This document shows positions 1-12,640 of a stretch of 64,000 nt of DNA, one piece after another. The stretch comes from Delphinapterus leucas (Eukaryota; Chordata; Mammalia; Artiodactyla; Monodontidae). The DNA lies in the NCBI RefSeq assembly GCF_002288925.2, contig NW_022098072.1, positions 15,837,133-15,901,132 on the forward strand. Reading direction: 5' to 3'. Under the pieces are notes generated by a model. It had not been told where the DNA came from. It made no database searches and worked only from the letters and a program-made list of their open reading frames with translations. The position numbers and the translations under genes are program-made. Every line of letters begins with the position of its first letter. The stretch's first letter is position 1.

Positions 1-150
1 GGAGCACAGGCTCCAGATGCGCAGGCTCAGCGGCCATGGCTCACGGGCCCAGCTGCTCCACAGCATGTGGGATCTTCCCGGACCCGGGCACGAACCCTGT
101 CCCCTGCATTGGCAGGCGGACTCTCAACCACTGCGCCACCTGGGAAGCCC
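1..150 (-). mobile_element. CHR-class tRNA-derived SINE, cut by window edge
   Basis: Reverse-strand copy of the short cetacean SINE. The end at 150 reads CTGGGAAGCCC, the complement of the SINE head GGGCTTCCC(T/A)GG. The tRNA-like B box is visible as the complement of GGTTCGTGCCC near 90-105, with a changed base. The part carrying the A tail lies before base 1, so length and target duplication cannot be judged. The element is non-autonomous, made by RNA polymerase III and mobilised by L1 proteins. The open frames across it are not genes. Confidence 0.9.
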
Positions 151-1526
151 TATGCTATTATGCTATTTAAACTCTCAGGTCTATTTGATACTGTTGGACA
201 CTTTTTTCTTTTTGAATCTGGTTTGTCTCTCAATTTTTTGATACCACTTTCCAGTATTTTTTGAGAATTCCCTTTCTATACCTGTTCATTATAATTGTGT
301 ATTTCCCAAGAATCTGCCCTAGAATTTAATCTTCCATTAAGCTAAACAGGTTTCATGGTCAATCTCATCCATAACTTTATCTTTAATAACATATTATGTT
401 CTGATTGATTTTCAAGATAAATATCCCATTCTGAATTTTTATTTTCTGGCATTTGCAACCCATGCAACTCCATATTGGACAGCTTTTTTGGGATGTCTTA
501 TAGGCTGCTGCTATAGGCTATGCTCATACCCAAACTTTGAATATTTCTCCTAAATCTCTTTCTTCTCTTTCCAAACTTAACGAATGATACTCCTAATTTA
601 TAGAATGGTTTTGATACACAAACATGTAAATACAGCTATGTATATATTTCATATATTTGCTTAATGGATTCTATTGCAAAAACACATAATTTGCTTTCTT
701 AAAAAATATCATGTAACAAACCCTTATGATTTAAGGTTATTCTTTCCAAAGCCTACCAGAAGAAATACATTTCCAAGGAAAATTTTAGGAACATTTTTAT
801 TTAGAATATTTTATTTCAATGTTTCTAAAAAATATATAAAATCTACCTTACTACTGATGAAATCATTTTCTCATTAGTACACTTATATTTCAATATTGTA
901 ACATCTTATTAAAAACTGTGGGCTTCTAATAAATAAAAATATTAAATATCATAGATGCTAAGAGAAAATAGAAACATAGCATGCTAACTATATAGACAAA
1001 TGTGTATAAGTTAAGTGATAAGTGAAGTAAATTATAAAAGTGATCTGAGTTTGATAACATATTTTTCTGTTTAATCTCCCATAATGGTTTAAATACTTAA
1101 ATTTAAAGGAAAAGAGTAACTGCATATGTCCAAGCAGAAAATATCATTAGCATACTAACTTCACAAAAGAGGCCATTTCCTTTATACATTCTTCTTTCAA
1201 GATAATATTTGATTCAAAGAAATTGCAGAGGGGAGTTTACTCCTGTGAATTTTAAAAGAGAGCCTAAAAAAAATAATCCTTTTATCTGAAGTTAGGTTTG
1301 TTTTTACATGTAAGTTTTTTGTTTTGTTTTTAGAAATGCTCATTTGAAGTAACCTCACATGCTCATTTTATATACCTTGTCTTTGAGATTGATATGCTCT
1401 GAATTACAATTATCTGCCAATAGGAAAGACTAAGAAATCCAGCATTGGCTTGTCTGTCACTGTAAAATTTGGTTTGTTATCCACTGGCCTAAATCAGAAG
1501 AGTTCTCTCTTCAGAATCTGTGGTAT
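151..1526. other. AT-rich unique-looking DNA, nothing recognised
   Basis: No gene, RNA gene or known repeat was recognised here. The DNA is AT-rich with short A and T runs. Open frames of about 65 codons (for example 674-877) have no domain and look like chance. Confidence 0.5.
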
Positions 1527-1553
1527 TTCCCTTTAAAAAAAAAAAAAGGTATT

Positions 1554-1748
1554 GGGCTTCCCTGGTGGTGCAGTGGTTGAGAGTCCACCTGCTGATGCAG
1601 GGGACATGGGTTTGTGCCCCGGTCTGGGAAGATCCCACATGCCGCGGAGCGGCTGGGCCCGTGAGCCATGGCCGCTGAGCCTGCACGTCCAGAGCCTGTG
1701 CTCAGCAGCAATGGGAGAGGCCACAACAGTGAGAGGCCCGCGTACCGC
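1554..1748 (+). mobile_element. CHR-class tRNA-derived SINE without its own A tail
   Basis: Near full-length short-type copy, from GGGCTTCCCTGGTGG at 1554 to GAGGCCCGCGTACCGC ending at 1748. A-box-like (TGGTGCAGTGGTTGAG) and B-box-like text of the tRNA head is present. The usual 3' A tail is missing: after ACCGC the DNA runs straight into TTTATTAGGG. A run of 13 A residues sits instead just before the head (1534-1547). No convincing TSD was found. Confidence 0.92.
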
Positions 1749-3699
1749 TTTATTAGGGTATAGAAAATATAAATTGCATATATTTAAGATATATTTATGA
1801 TATAAACTGTGATGTTTTGATATTTGTATACATTGTGAAATGATTACTGAAATCAAATTACGTCAAGATAGTCCCATTCTTCTGGGAGAAAACATTCACA
1901 ACAACAACAACAAAAACAGAAAGAAAGGCTTTCAAAAGTAGAAAGGTATCTGAAGTATTGACTAGAATCTAACACTATCACTTCGTGTTGTATCTTCAGT
2001 AAAACATCATCTCTCTATGCAGCTACCAGACATCCTTCCTCCTTGCAGAATACACTTCACAGGTATTTTTTTCCTGAGGTCTTTAACCACAGCTTCATCC
2101 CAGATGTCAAATCCTCTTCTCAATATGTACTGAGTGTTCCAGCTCTTGTATCTATTTTGTGAAGCAGGAGATTAGTATATATAGAGAGAGTTGCTCAATA
2201 CATTGACCTTTAAGTATGCAAAAAATTCTAAATACCAATTAATAAAAGACTACTTCTTTAGGGCAGGGATAATACATTATATCTTTTTATAGTTATAACA
2301 CTAATATTATAAATGTAAATGGTTATAAATACATGTGTGTATGGTAACTTCAAATATACTGCTTTTCTAAGAGGCTAAGAGGGAAGAAGCACTCAATAAA
2401 GTAATTGTTCAAAAAGAATCAATAATGTTTTCTGGTATTGAATAACTCGGATGTGAAACTCCACTAATAAAACAAGTTTCCATTTGGTGAGATTTAAAAA
2501 AACATTACTTTCATATTGTAACCCATGACACAGCTAAATTAAATTATTTCCTAGGAATGACTGCTCATCCTACTTTATCTGGATGAAGCATCACTTTCTT
2601 CTGAAGATACAAGAATTAGATAAATTTCTCAAGAGATTTTCATACTGTAATATTCTTTACAGTGTAAGAATATGATACAGACTTATGTGAATAAAAGGGT
2701 ATAGCTATATTTAATTTATTTCATTCCACAGTGAATTCAGTGAGTGCTTACTGCTCAAAACTGCTATCCCTACTTTGAGGAACAAAGCTGGAGTGATACT
2801 CTGCAGAGCCTATTCAAGTCCTCATAATACTAGTTATATTAAAGGAACAATTTATTTTCAGTATAAAGGTGCTTCCCTCTTTCTGATAGGCAACAAACCC
2901 CCAGTACACACAAGTAGAAAACAAATAAATAGAACTTCAAATCTCATTATCAAATGTAAATTTAAAATGTCAAAAAGCAAGTGATAATCAAACAATAATC
3001 AGGGTTTTAGATATTCTTCAAAATTGATCAGCTCAAGCCATTAAATGCAATGAACAATGTCATAGTCATTTTCAGGAATGAAAGGAGGAAAGGCCTACTT
3101 AAATATATTTGTCTGGGAAGATATTTACTAGCCCAATTATTCTGTACTCTATAATTTTTATATGTTATTCCAAATTTAGTATAACATATGGGCACTCTGA
3201 GACTTCCATTAGGCTTGAAAACACAGTAAATACTTAAAATAACAAAACCTAGATCAAAACTAAGGATTTATTACTTAGAATTCATCAAAGCAATTTCAAG
3301 AAATTTTTCACAAATTTCACATCAAAACACATCTATCTCATAATACTCTGAACTATTGAATCTCACTTTAATTTTTGGTAGATTTTTAAAAATTTTTTGT
3401 TATAAGGATATGGTCATTTTCAATTATAAATATTAAAAAAATTAAAAACAAAAAAACTTTGAAATTTGTGTACATATATTTAAAGTATCAAATCTGTAGA
3501 GGCTAAACAGTCATACATTTGTTTCTTCCCTATCTCTTTCAGAAATTCTGTTAGATCTTAAAAAGAAATTTAGGAATATGAATTTTGTATCTTAAAAAAA
3601 TATAATACTTAACATGAAATGGACTATTCTGATTTTCCTTATAACAAGTTAGAAGATCTAACATAATTGTAAGTAATAGAAACTACTGAAAAATACTGA
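1749..3699. other. AT-rich DNA, nothing recognised
   Basis: No gene or clear repeat was seen. There is a short (ACA)n run near 1898-1912. Old decayed repeats may be present but cannot be named by eye. Confidence 0.45.
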
Positions 3700-4675
3700 T
3701 ACATTTGACTATATTAAAAATTAAAATCTTTCTTTATCAAAAACAATTATGATACTGAAAAGGCAAGCCACAGAGTGGGAAAGATATGTGCAATACATAC
3801 AAAGAGCAAAAGTGTTGTGTCCAAATTATGTAACGGACTCTCACAGAGCACTGAAAATTTTCACACTCATAGACAAATGACCTAAAGACTTGAACTGGCA
3901 TATCACAGCAACAAATATTGAAATGCCAAATAGATACTGAGGAAGAGACTCAAGCATCATTACGCATCAGGAAAGTGCCAGTTACAACCATAGTGACATA
4001 CCACTACACACTTCTCACAATGGTCAAAGTTTGAAAGGCTGACAGTACCAGGTACTGGCAAGGATGTGCAGCACCTAGATTCTCATGCTCTTCTGGGGCA
4101 GTTGTGAATTGGTATAATTACTGTGGGAAACTGTTTAACAATAAATTGAAGATATGCATATTCTGTGCTCAAAAATGTCACTAGTATGTATATATCCAAT
4201 AAATATGTCCATACATGAAGATTAAAAACATGCACCAAGATGTATATAGCAACTTTAATCATAATAGCCCCAAACTAGAGAAAACTGTATGTCCAGCAAT
4301 AGTAACAGTGATTAATAAACTTTGGCATATTTTAACAATAGCATGATATATAATTATCAAAATGATTAGACTCCTGAAGAGCATGATGAATATCACAAAC
4401 ATAACACTATGTAAAAAGTAACCAGACACGAAAGAACATATATGGTATGATTACATTTATATCAAATTTAAAAACAAAAAATAAATCTATGTTAAAAGAA
4501 GGAAAGTAGTAGCTACATTTAGGAGAAAGAAGTCGTTAGTAACTGGGAAGGGACATGAGAAGGGCTTTACGATTGTTTGAAAGGTTCTGTATTGAGATTG
4601 TTGATGGTAAAACAGGCATGTTCATTTTGTGCTAATTCACGAATCATTATTTATAAATAAAATGAATCAATTACC
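3700..4675 (+). mobile_element. Old L1 LINE: ORF2 C-terminal part and 3' UTR, sense
   Basis: The text follows the end of L1 ORF2 with many changes: a GGCAAGCCACAGAGTGGGA stretch near 3763, the 'gtgacataccactacacac' region near 3990-4010 and the 'ggcaaggatgtgcagcacc' region near 4058. Then come the weakly conserved 3' UTR phrases 'aactgggaagggacatgagaagggc' and 'ttctgtattgagattgttgatgg' (4540-4610). All reading frames are broken, so this is an ancient mammalian L1M-type copy. The 5' part is missing, as is common for L1. Confidence 0.75.
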
Positions 4676-5387
4676 TTGGTATCTATATAAAATGGACAGA
4701 TATGAATTACTGGTTATAAAATACTGAATAATTATTTCTCCCAATTTAATTCAATATTACAGATTGTGTAGAACTGGACATATATGCTAAAATTAATAAA
4801 GTCTTTTCAAAAAATTCAAGAAATGTGTAAGCAATATTGGACATTTCTATATATTTTACATTCCTAAATTTGGCTCTGAAGCATTCATCCCAAATTAAGC
4901 CAATTATAAAGGATACTTTGAGGAAAATATAATTGGAGTGTCTCATAATTATATTCTTGATATAATGGCTTACAGTAGAATTTTATTGCTTTTCTCAGTA
5001 GAAATTCTAATAATGATATTCAGATCAAATATTCTTTCAATTAAAAAAAATAGAATCCACATCTTGTTAGCTAGCAACACATTGCTCTGCTTTCTAAGCA
5101 GTCCCTAGCATCCAACATACATTATACTTCCAAATTAATTCAATATTGTGACAAGATTACTTCAAAATTACTTGTGGGATCATCAGAGTTAAACTCCAGT
5201 TTGTCACATGAAGCAATATATTTTTTTCTCGGGCAAACTCAATTTTTTCTAAAATTAAACAACTTCTGACATATCTTCATCAAGTGAAGATCAAATTTTC
5301 TTTCTCTTTTTTTTTGATACAGACACGTCTTGGATACATCGTTTATAAAGAGTCATAATCCTTTAGATCGAAACAAAACACAACGTA
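4676..5387. other. AT-rich DNA, nothing recognised
   Basis: No feature was recognised. Open frames here lack any family signature. Confidence 0.45.
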
Positions 5388-5911
5388 CCTTTAAAAAAAC
5401 ATTTCATTGAGGTATAACTGATGTATAAAAAGCTGTGCATATTTAATGTGTACAACCTAATAAGTTGGAGGTAAGTATTCATCACTACAAGCTATGCCAT
5501 AAACATATCCACTCCCTCCAAAACATTCCTTCCACTCTCTTTTATTTATTATTATTTTGTGCCTTTTTAAATATACAACACTGTATTGTTAACTACAAGC
5601 ACTGTGCTGTACAGTAGATCTCTAGGACTTACTCATCTTGCAAAACTGAAACTTTGTTCACTTTGACTAATATGTCTCCATTTCCCACTCCCCCAGGTCC
5701 TAGAAATCCCCATTCCACTCTCTGCTTCTGTGCTTTTACTGTTTTAGGTTTTTCATGTAGGTGCATCATGTAATATTTGTCCTTCTGTGTCTGACTTATT
5801 TCACTTAGTATAATATCCTCCAGGTTCATCCATGATATTTCAAATGGTAGGATTTCCTTCTTGTTAAAGGCTGAATAATATTCCATTGTATGTATAGTAT
5901 ACCACATTTTC
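5388..5911 (-). mobile_element. L1 LINE 3' end (ORF2 C-terminus and 3' UTR), antisense
   Basis: Read on the + strand it starts with the complement of an L1 3' UTR (TTCATTGAGGTATAACTG at 5404) and ends in the complement of ORF2. On the minus strand, the translation near 5740-5911 contains the L1 ORF2 C-terminal signature YTIHTMEYYSAFNKKEI followed by LEDIILSEISQTQKDKY. The copy is 5' truncated at about 5911. It is too diverged to be active; no TSD was identified. Confidence 0.85.
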
Positions 5912-6794
5912 TTAAATATGATGCCAAAATTAGAGATTAAAAAATAGTATTTTGGTAGGTACTTGGACAGAGTGTTTATTTTTAGATAACTCTTTATTTC
6001 CGAATTATAAAGGAAATCATGTGAGCTCCCTAGGAACAATTTTTAAATTAGTTATAGGAGGTGAATTCTATATGCCTTCAAGAAAAATAAGAATTTCCAT
6101 TTATGAAGCAAATATTTTGAGAGGGGATATTTCAAAATATTCATGACGTGAGCATACCAATTCCCTTTTCAGTGACCCAGATTTTACTTGAAGTGGCAAT
6201 GGAATAAATGTAGGGGCTTTGGAAGCCCTACCCCACCCATACTTTGGTATCTTCCTATTACCTGAAGAGAAAATTCATGTTTTAGCTTATTTAATTTGTT
6301 CTTCTTTATATGTTGAAGCGGTGGCAAATTATCAAATGCATACGTGCTATACATGTAAAAACATATATTCATAAAATAAAATTGAGAAGCACAATTTTCA
6401 TTTGTACATCTTCGAAAATGTCCACAAATGCTTTTGTGCAATTCATGAATATACATGATCAAGCAATGTACAGTAATAGTGGAACAAGATTGCCATTAAT
6501 TCAAGGCAATTACAAAGGAAAGCAGTTAACAATTACTCAAAAATCATGTTATTACATGTTTGATAGAAATACTCTGTTATATATATATATTTTACAGATA
6601 GAAAAAGATTGTTCCATAAGATGGAGCAATTTCTGAAAAATTATTAAGAATTTTCTTTTTCTGAAGAGTCTGTTTTCCTGGAAATGCAATAAATTCAGTT
6701 AGTTTTGTAGACATAGAACTAACACCCATGTCTAAGTGCAGTGAAAAGAATAACATCTTAATTAGGAAGTGTCTAAAGATCAGTTACTCTCATA
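5912..6794. other. AT-rich DNA, nothing recognised
   Basis: No gene or repeat was identified. Frames of 64 to 108 codons overlap on both strands (6184-6636) without recognisable protein features. Confidence 0.45.
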
Positions 6795-8060
6795 TGTCTA
6801 TCAGGAAATATTATTGTGGGCCTGGCATGTTCCAGGCACATTACCCATACTTGGAATATATTAGGGATTCATGGGCTCTACATTTAGGTGCTCAGACTCT
6901 AGTGAGCAAAAAAAGATACTTTTAGTAGCGTCCTAATTGTAGTATAATAAACACACTGGAGCTACAACACTTAACAAGAGGATGGTGAAATTAGTAATTA
7001 ACTATTTTATAAACTGTCTGGAAAAAAAAATGAAGTGAAGGGGATGACAAATATTTTTTAAAAGATTAAAGCTATTGATAGTAACGTGATTGTTATAATG
7101 AGTAAGTGCTTTAAAGGGATATGAAATTGTGGTCAGGCAGTGAGATGTAAGTGGTTTTTGATATGACAGTAAAAGTGAGTGACTAAAGTGAAGTGAAGGC
7201 ACATATGCATTAAAATGAGAGAAAAAACTATATCCCAAAGATATCATATGCAAATTAACAGTATGCAAATTAACAAAATGTGGGATAAATGCAGAAATTG
7301 GGCAAACAGTAAAAATAAATAAAACCTGAGACAGATGCCAAGGTTTACAATAAAATTATTCAAACAATACTTTTGAGAGTGAACAATTTTGCAAATAGTT
7401 ATTTGAAGAAAACTGATATGAACACAGTCATTCCTAGGCAAATTAAGGCTTATGTTCACTGCATAATGCACAAAGAGATGAAATATTTGGAAATATCTGG
7501 GATGATGAGTGTAGGGGGTTAGTACAAACTAAGAGCATGAACCTCAAAGGAGAAAGGTTATTGGTAAGAGGAAAAAAAATATATGATCTGGGTCTGTCTT
7601 CTGTGAGAATGAAGGACATCATTCCTACCTAAGTAGTTTACTTGGGTTAGAATTAGCCCTTTCAGTGCTTTAGGAGGAACCCGGATTTTACCCAAGGATG
7701 GGAGGTATAGGAGCTGTTCAGTGAAGGGAACGATGACAGAGTGGAGTTTACTTGTGATGGAAGAGAAGCCAGGTTTCTCTCTAGGGAGAATGACTGGGAT
7801 AGAAGAACTTTCCTAAATGAACAAATTCCCCAGAACACAGAATTTTCAGAGCTAAAACTGGGAGTGTCCTGGTTAACCAGGTTGGTCATCCTAAATCAAG
7901 GCTGAAGGTATAGGAAATATTCAGTAAGGAGACTGATGATAGAAAAAAGTTTGCATATGATGGATTGGACAATAGAAGGTTGAGGAAAGGAGAGGAGAGT
8001 TTCTAAGGGAAAAGAGATAAGCAGAGCCCAGGTCATAAAAGTGACTTTATGTCATGTTAA
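6795..8060 (+). repeat. Ancient mammalian interspersed repeat (family not named), broken copy
   Basis: Diverged blocks match the text of a long, common mammalian repeat. The 'gcatgttccaggcacattaccc' block lies near 6828, 'gtgctcagactctagtgagc' near 6889, and later blocks around 'ggaggaacccggattttaccc' lie near 7670-7690. The same family, in the same order, appears at 27140-28110 and 55905-57060. I recognise the pattern but cannot assign the family name with confidence. Boundaries are approximate. Confidence 0.45.
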
Positions 8061-8289
8061 CCAGTTAAAATGGAGGCACTCCTATTTTTTAGAAGAAAAA
8101 AAAAAAATTCCAAAATCTTCTTTTGCAAAACAAGTCTCTAATGGCTTAGGGAACCTTGCTTTTAATAAATTATTAAATTTAATGTAGGGAAACCCATACA
8201 GATTTTAATAACCAAGGAATGAAATAAAATAATAAAATGTTTATGCAACCTTTATATCACTGTGTAGGATATGGTTCATATACAGCTAG

Positions 8290-8688
8290 ACTAAGAAGAT
8301 GATCTTTATCTCTTGCGATCCCAGATGACTATCTTTGAGTCTTGGCCAAGATAAGGGCAGTGGAATTTAGGAAGTGCATTTATGATGCCCAAAGCTCTCT
8401 TGATGATCCACAGGGCCAAAACCACACCTGCTGGGAAATTCTGCCTTGAACTCTCCTGAAGCAAGATTCCTCACATAGATATCTGGTTAAATCCGGAGAT
8501 AAGTGAGTCCATGTGTGTATAAGGACCTGCAGAGCTTCTAAATAATACATAAATATCCCGGGGATATCGGATTACAAGATATTCTCAGACTTCTGCTTGC
8601 CTGCACTCTGATTCTTTACCCTCACTGTGTCTTTTGCCTTTGAGTAAAAGCCTTATATGAGTATGCTCTGTGGTATCTTGTGAGTACA
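8290..8688 (+). repeat. Possible solitary LTR of an old endogenous retroelement
   Basis: The segment has LTR-like layout: a GTATAAGGA element near 8517, a pyrimidine-rich stretch with a degraded polyadenylation-like GAGTAAAAG near 8642, and an end GTGAGTACA at 8688. It carries no coding sequence, and I did not find a matching partner LTR. The start is uncertain. It could instead be unique DNA that resembles an LTR by chance. Confidence 0.3.
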
Positions 8689-8715
8689 CTGAAATATTTG
8701 ATGTGGTCAAATCTC

Positions 8716-9444
8716 TACATTCATTCTATGAAAAAATAATTGTATTTTCAAGATATACTTTTAAATTGATATGTAACTTCTATACATTTTCTGTTGTGTT
8801 TCATTCATAAAGCATCTGTTTCCCAGACAGTAAGGAGGGAAAATAGAGGGGAGAAATGATAGAATTAGGATTTATTTGTGCTATGTCACAATTTATTTCC
8901 TAAATAGGACAACTGAACTATATGAAAATTATGTAAAGGGATAGTTGACAATTTTCCTAAAAAATTTCTTTAATCTCTACTCTCCCTAAAATTACCTTGA
9001 ATTAATTATCATATTCTGAGAATATCATAAATTATCAATGGTAATAACATGGAATGATCTCAGGATATATAGTATGCTGAGGACAGAGTTAATAGATGGA
9101 GTATTTTATAAGCAAGGCTTCTGTGTATTATTTAATGAGAAAATATACATATTTTGTTGAGAAATGAAAATATTTTATGTATCAATAGTATTATATAAAG
9201 GAATTTCATTATTAGTAAAATTTCATTCATTATATATTAATAATTCATTGGGCCTTTAATTTTGAACCTTTGACAAATAAAGTTTACATAATTAAGTTTT
9301 ATATTAATATTATGGGATTACATGAGTTTTGCATTTGGAAAAATTATTATTTTAAATGGAAAAACATTGTTATAAGAGCATTGTGACACCATTCAAGTGT
9401 ATTAAGGTGTAGACATGCATGATGAACCTTGCATTTTGAAAATA
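8716..9444. other. AT-rich DNA, nothing recognised
   Basis: No feature was seen. Many TTAAT/ATTAA words and no open frame of interest. Confidence 0.45.
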
Positions 9445-9625
9445 TTCCTGTGGCTAAAATCAGAAGAATGGCTAGATGGGGATAGACCTGAAGTCAGGGA
9501 CAGCAAATTGGAGGCTAACGAAGTAGGAAATCAGGGGAGACTTAATATGGCCTAAAGCAGAAGAGTTTAAGGAATCAAGAAAAATGATTTTGAGGAAGAA
9601 ATCTAAAAACAAGAGAGAGAGAGAA
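9445..9625 (+). repeat. Fragment of the same unnamed ancient repeat
   Basis: The text 'agggacagcaaattggaggctaacg' followed by 'ggagacttaatatggcctaaagcag' matches, with decay, the middle of the repeat that also appears at 55905-57060. A short GA run (9611-9626) follows. Family not named. Confidence 0.35.
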
Positions 9626-9708
9626 AGAATACTTGGGAAACATAAGTAAACTTCATCCTCTTTATAATTTTGTGAAAGATTGAACTGATAATTAATTAAA
9701 GTCTAGAG

Positions 9709-9918
9709 CAGAGTTTGGCAAACTAAAGTCTGAAAGGTGACCCCCTGCTCCTGTGAGTAAAGTTTTATTGGAAAGCAACCACACCCACTGGTTCTTGTGT
9801 TGTCTATGGCTGCTTTCAAGCTATAAGGGCAGAGATGAGTAGTTGGGACAAAGACCACAGGGCCTGTAACACATAAAATACTTACTATGTGGCCCTTTAC
9901 AGAAAAAAGTTTACTAAG
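9709..9918 (-). mobile_element. hAT-Charlie-type MITE
   Basis: About 210 bp. It begins CAGAGTTTGGCAAACT and closes near 9900-9916 with the complementary inverted-end text CCCTTTACAGAAAAAAGTTT. Inside are the family blocks 'agttttattggaaagcaacc', 'gtctatggctgctttc' and 'atacttactatgtggccc'. This is the widespread non-autonomous mammalian family whose copies carry TTTCTGTAAAGGGCC at one end. It has no coding capacity. Strand is assigned by that end and is arbitrary for a near-symmetric element. Confidence 0.8.
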
Positions 9919-9929
9919 GGTAAAGTATC

Positions 9930-10875
9930 TGAATTTCTGGAAATATTTTAGTGAAGTTTCACAATTTTTCTGATTTATATGTTGGACTCTTCCAATTCCT
10001 ATACATGTAAATCTAATCCAAATTAAGGGATTTCTTTTTTAAACTGAATAAACCAAGAATATTTCTGATCTTATACAGCACTTTGAGTACCTTTTCTCAC
10101 AACACTGACATTAATAAATTTTAAAAAGTAATAAGAAATCAGACGTTTTTTCAAACTCCACGCAGCATTCCCAGTTAAGTCTAAACCTTACCTCTTTTAC
10201 ATATGATTAGCTGAAAGTTTAAATGGATATAACTTTGAAGAAAATTTACCAAAGAACACATCAAATAATAGTTTTAGTAGTTAGCAATGATTTATAACTA
10301 TGACACTAATTGAGCTTTATAAAGTGCTTCAGACATTTATAAAGTTTCAGGAAATGCATTAAACTGCATAAATACTAAAAGACTCTGGGCTCAATGGAAT
10401 AAGAGTCGAACTTTCCAATTAATTGTCTGCCAGGCACTTTTATCCCCCAATCAAGTGGAAGGGTAAAACTAAATCATATCAAAGAATGTAAAAGAAAAGG
10501 GAAAGTAATTTTGACATTGTTATTTATAAACCCAAATGGATAATCCACAGTCTTAATTCTTGCCCACTGTGATTCTATTTATTCTAAGTTACAGACTCTT
10601 ATTTCCCACTCTGGCTTATCAATTAGGTTGTCAAATTAATAAAAATTTAGATGTGTTTGATTACAGAAATTTTAGCTAACACCATTTGGTAAATCATTTT
10701 TATTGGAAAATAGAACATCTAATTGCTGCATATAACAGAGGTATACAGTTTAAAGAGAAAGAAGACAAAACCTTGTATTTATGCTCTCTAATCTAAGAGA
10801 GAGAACACTGTCAGTATGACCAACACCCTAGGTGCCCTGTGTGGATTCAACCACTTCCTTCTCCACTGGTAACCA
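9930..10875. other. AT-rich DNA, nothing recognised
   Basis: No gene or clear repeat. Might hide old repeats too decayed to recognise by eye. Confidence 0.45.
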
Positions 10876-12640
10876 CTCTTCTGATTTTTGTGTGAAATAT
10901 TTCTTTAGAGTTCTTTTCTACCAACTTGATTTAGCAGTTACTGACAGAGGAATATTATAGGCTCCAACTATGATAGTAGATTTATTTTTCTTTTTAGTTC
11001 TGTCAGTCTCTGCTTCCTCTATTTTGTCACTTTCTTGTTAGATGCAAATTTAAAATTGGTATGGCTTCTTGGAGAATTGATTTATGTTTAATTATGTAAT
11101 GACCCTCTTTATCACTGGTAATTTTCCTATCTGAAGTCTGCTTTGCCTGAAATTAGTATACTTTAGCTTTCTTCTGATTAATGACATGTCTTACTCAATC
11201 CTTTTACGTTTACCCTATTTTAGTTTTTATAGTTAAAATTGATTTTGTGTAGACTTCATATAATTAGAGGTCTTACCTTTAAATCTAATCTGACATTCTA
11301 TGTCTTCTAACTGGTTTGTTTAGATCATTCACATGTAAAGTAATCATTGACATATTTGAATTAAAGTGTACCATCTTTGTAACTGTTTTCTATTGTGCGT
11401 TTATTCTTTGATTTTATCCCTATACCCCCGCCATTTTTTTCCCCTCTCTGGTTTTAATTAAACATTTTACGATTTCATTTTTCTTCCCTCTTGGCACATT
11501 ATTAGTATAGTTTTTTACAGACTGTGTTGTAATTGCTCTAGAGTTACAAGATACATTTCTAAATAATCTCAGCTCCTTTTAAATAATAATATATCACTGT
11601 GTGTAGCACAGGTACCAAATAATATTCTCATTTCCTTTCTGCTGCTCCTGGTGACATTACTGTCAATCATTTTATTTTTACGTGCTCTATAATCACCCAA
11701 TACATTGTTACTATTACTCCTTAAAATAAACATTTATCTTTTAGATCAGTTAAGACCATCAGCTTTATTCTTTGTCTGACACTCTTCTTTATGCAAATCC
11801 AAATTTCTGACATCTATTATTTTCTTTCTGATGGAAGAACTTCTTTTAGCATTCCTTGCAGAACATGTCTGCTGGCAATGAATTCTCCCAGCTCCTGCCC
11901 CCCCCAAAAAACAACAACAAAATCTTTATTTCCGTTCACTTTTTAAGGGTAATTTCACTGCATATAGATTTCTAGGTTTGCAGGGGGTTTTCTTTCAAAA
12001 TTTTAGACTTTATTCCAATGCCTTCTTGCATGTATGGTTTATTCTTCAGTTTGAGAGGTTTCTATTCTTTCTATCTTTAAATTCACTGATTCTTTTATAG
12101 GATGTGCCAAGTCTGTGTCAAGAATGCCAAAGGTGTTTTTTTTTTTAATTTGTTCCTTGTCTTTTATTTCTAACTTTTAATTTTCATTCTTTCTTATAGT
12201 TTCCATCTCTCTGATGATCTGATGACATTACCCATCTGGTCTTGCATGTTGCTAGTTTTTCCATTAGAACTCTTAACATAATAATCAGTTATTTTTAATT
12301 TGTTTTCTTATAATTACAACATTTGTCATATTTGAGTCTAGTTCTAATAACTGCTTTGTCTCTTGTGAATGTTTTTTTTTCCTCTGCTCTTTGGCTTGAC
12401 GTTTTCAGTGAAAGTTGGACATGTTGCATTCGATCATTGAAACTAAGATAAATCGACCTTTACTGGAAGATATCTATTAATCTGGCTGGGAGTGGGACTG
12501 TATGCAATGTTTGTTATAGTTGTAGGCGCCAGAGGATTCAGTTTCCTCCAGTGTCCTGGTTTTTGTCTCCCCACTTGGCTTTGGAGCTTCCTTTTATCTT
12601 TCATAAATCCCAATAATTTTACTAGATTATGTCTCAATAT
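10876..12640 (-). mobile_element. Old L1 LINE, 5' half, antisense
   Basis: The T-rich + strand follows the antisense text of old mammalian L1 5' halves in the expected order. The segment 'gaccctctttatcactggtaat' with 'ctgaagtctgctttgcctg' lies at 11101-11150. 'cattccttgcagaacatgtctgctggcaatgaattctc' is at 11851-11886, split by small gaps. 'acccatctggtcttgcatg' is near 12230, and 'agtgaaagttggacatgttgc' near 12410. The sense strand is therefore minus. Frames are fully decayed. Confidence 0.65.

Noticed and set aside
6310..6636. 108-codon open frame
   Set aside because: Overlaps a 92-codon frame on the other strand, no recognisable features; chance in AT-rich DNA.
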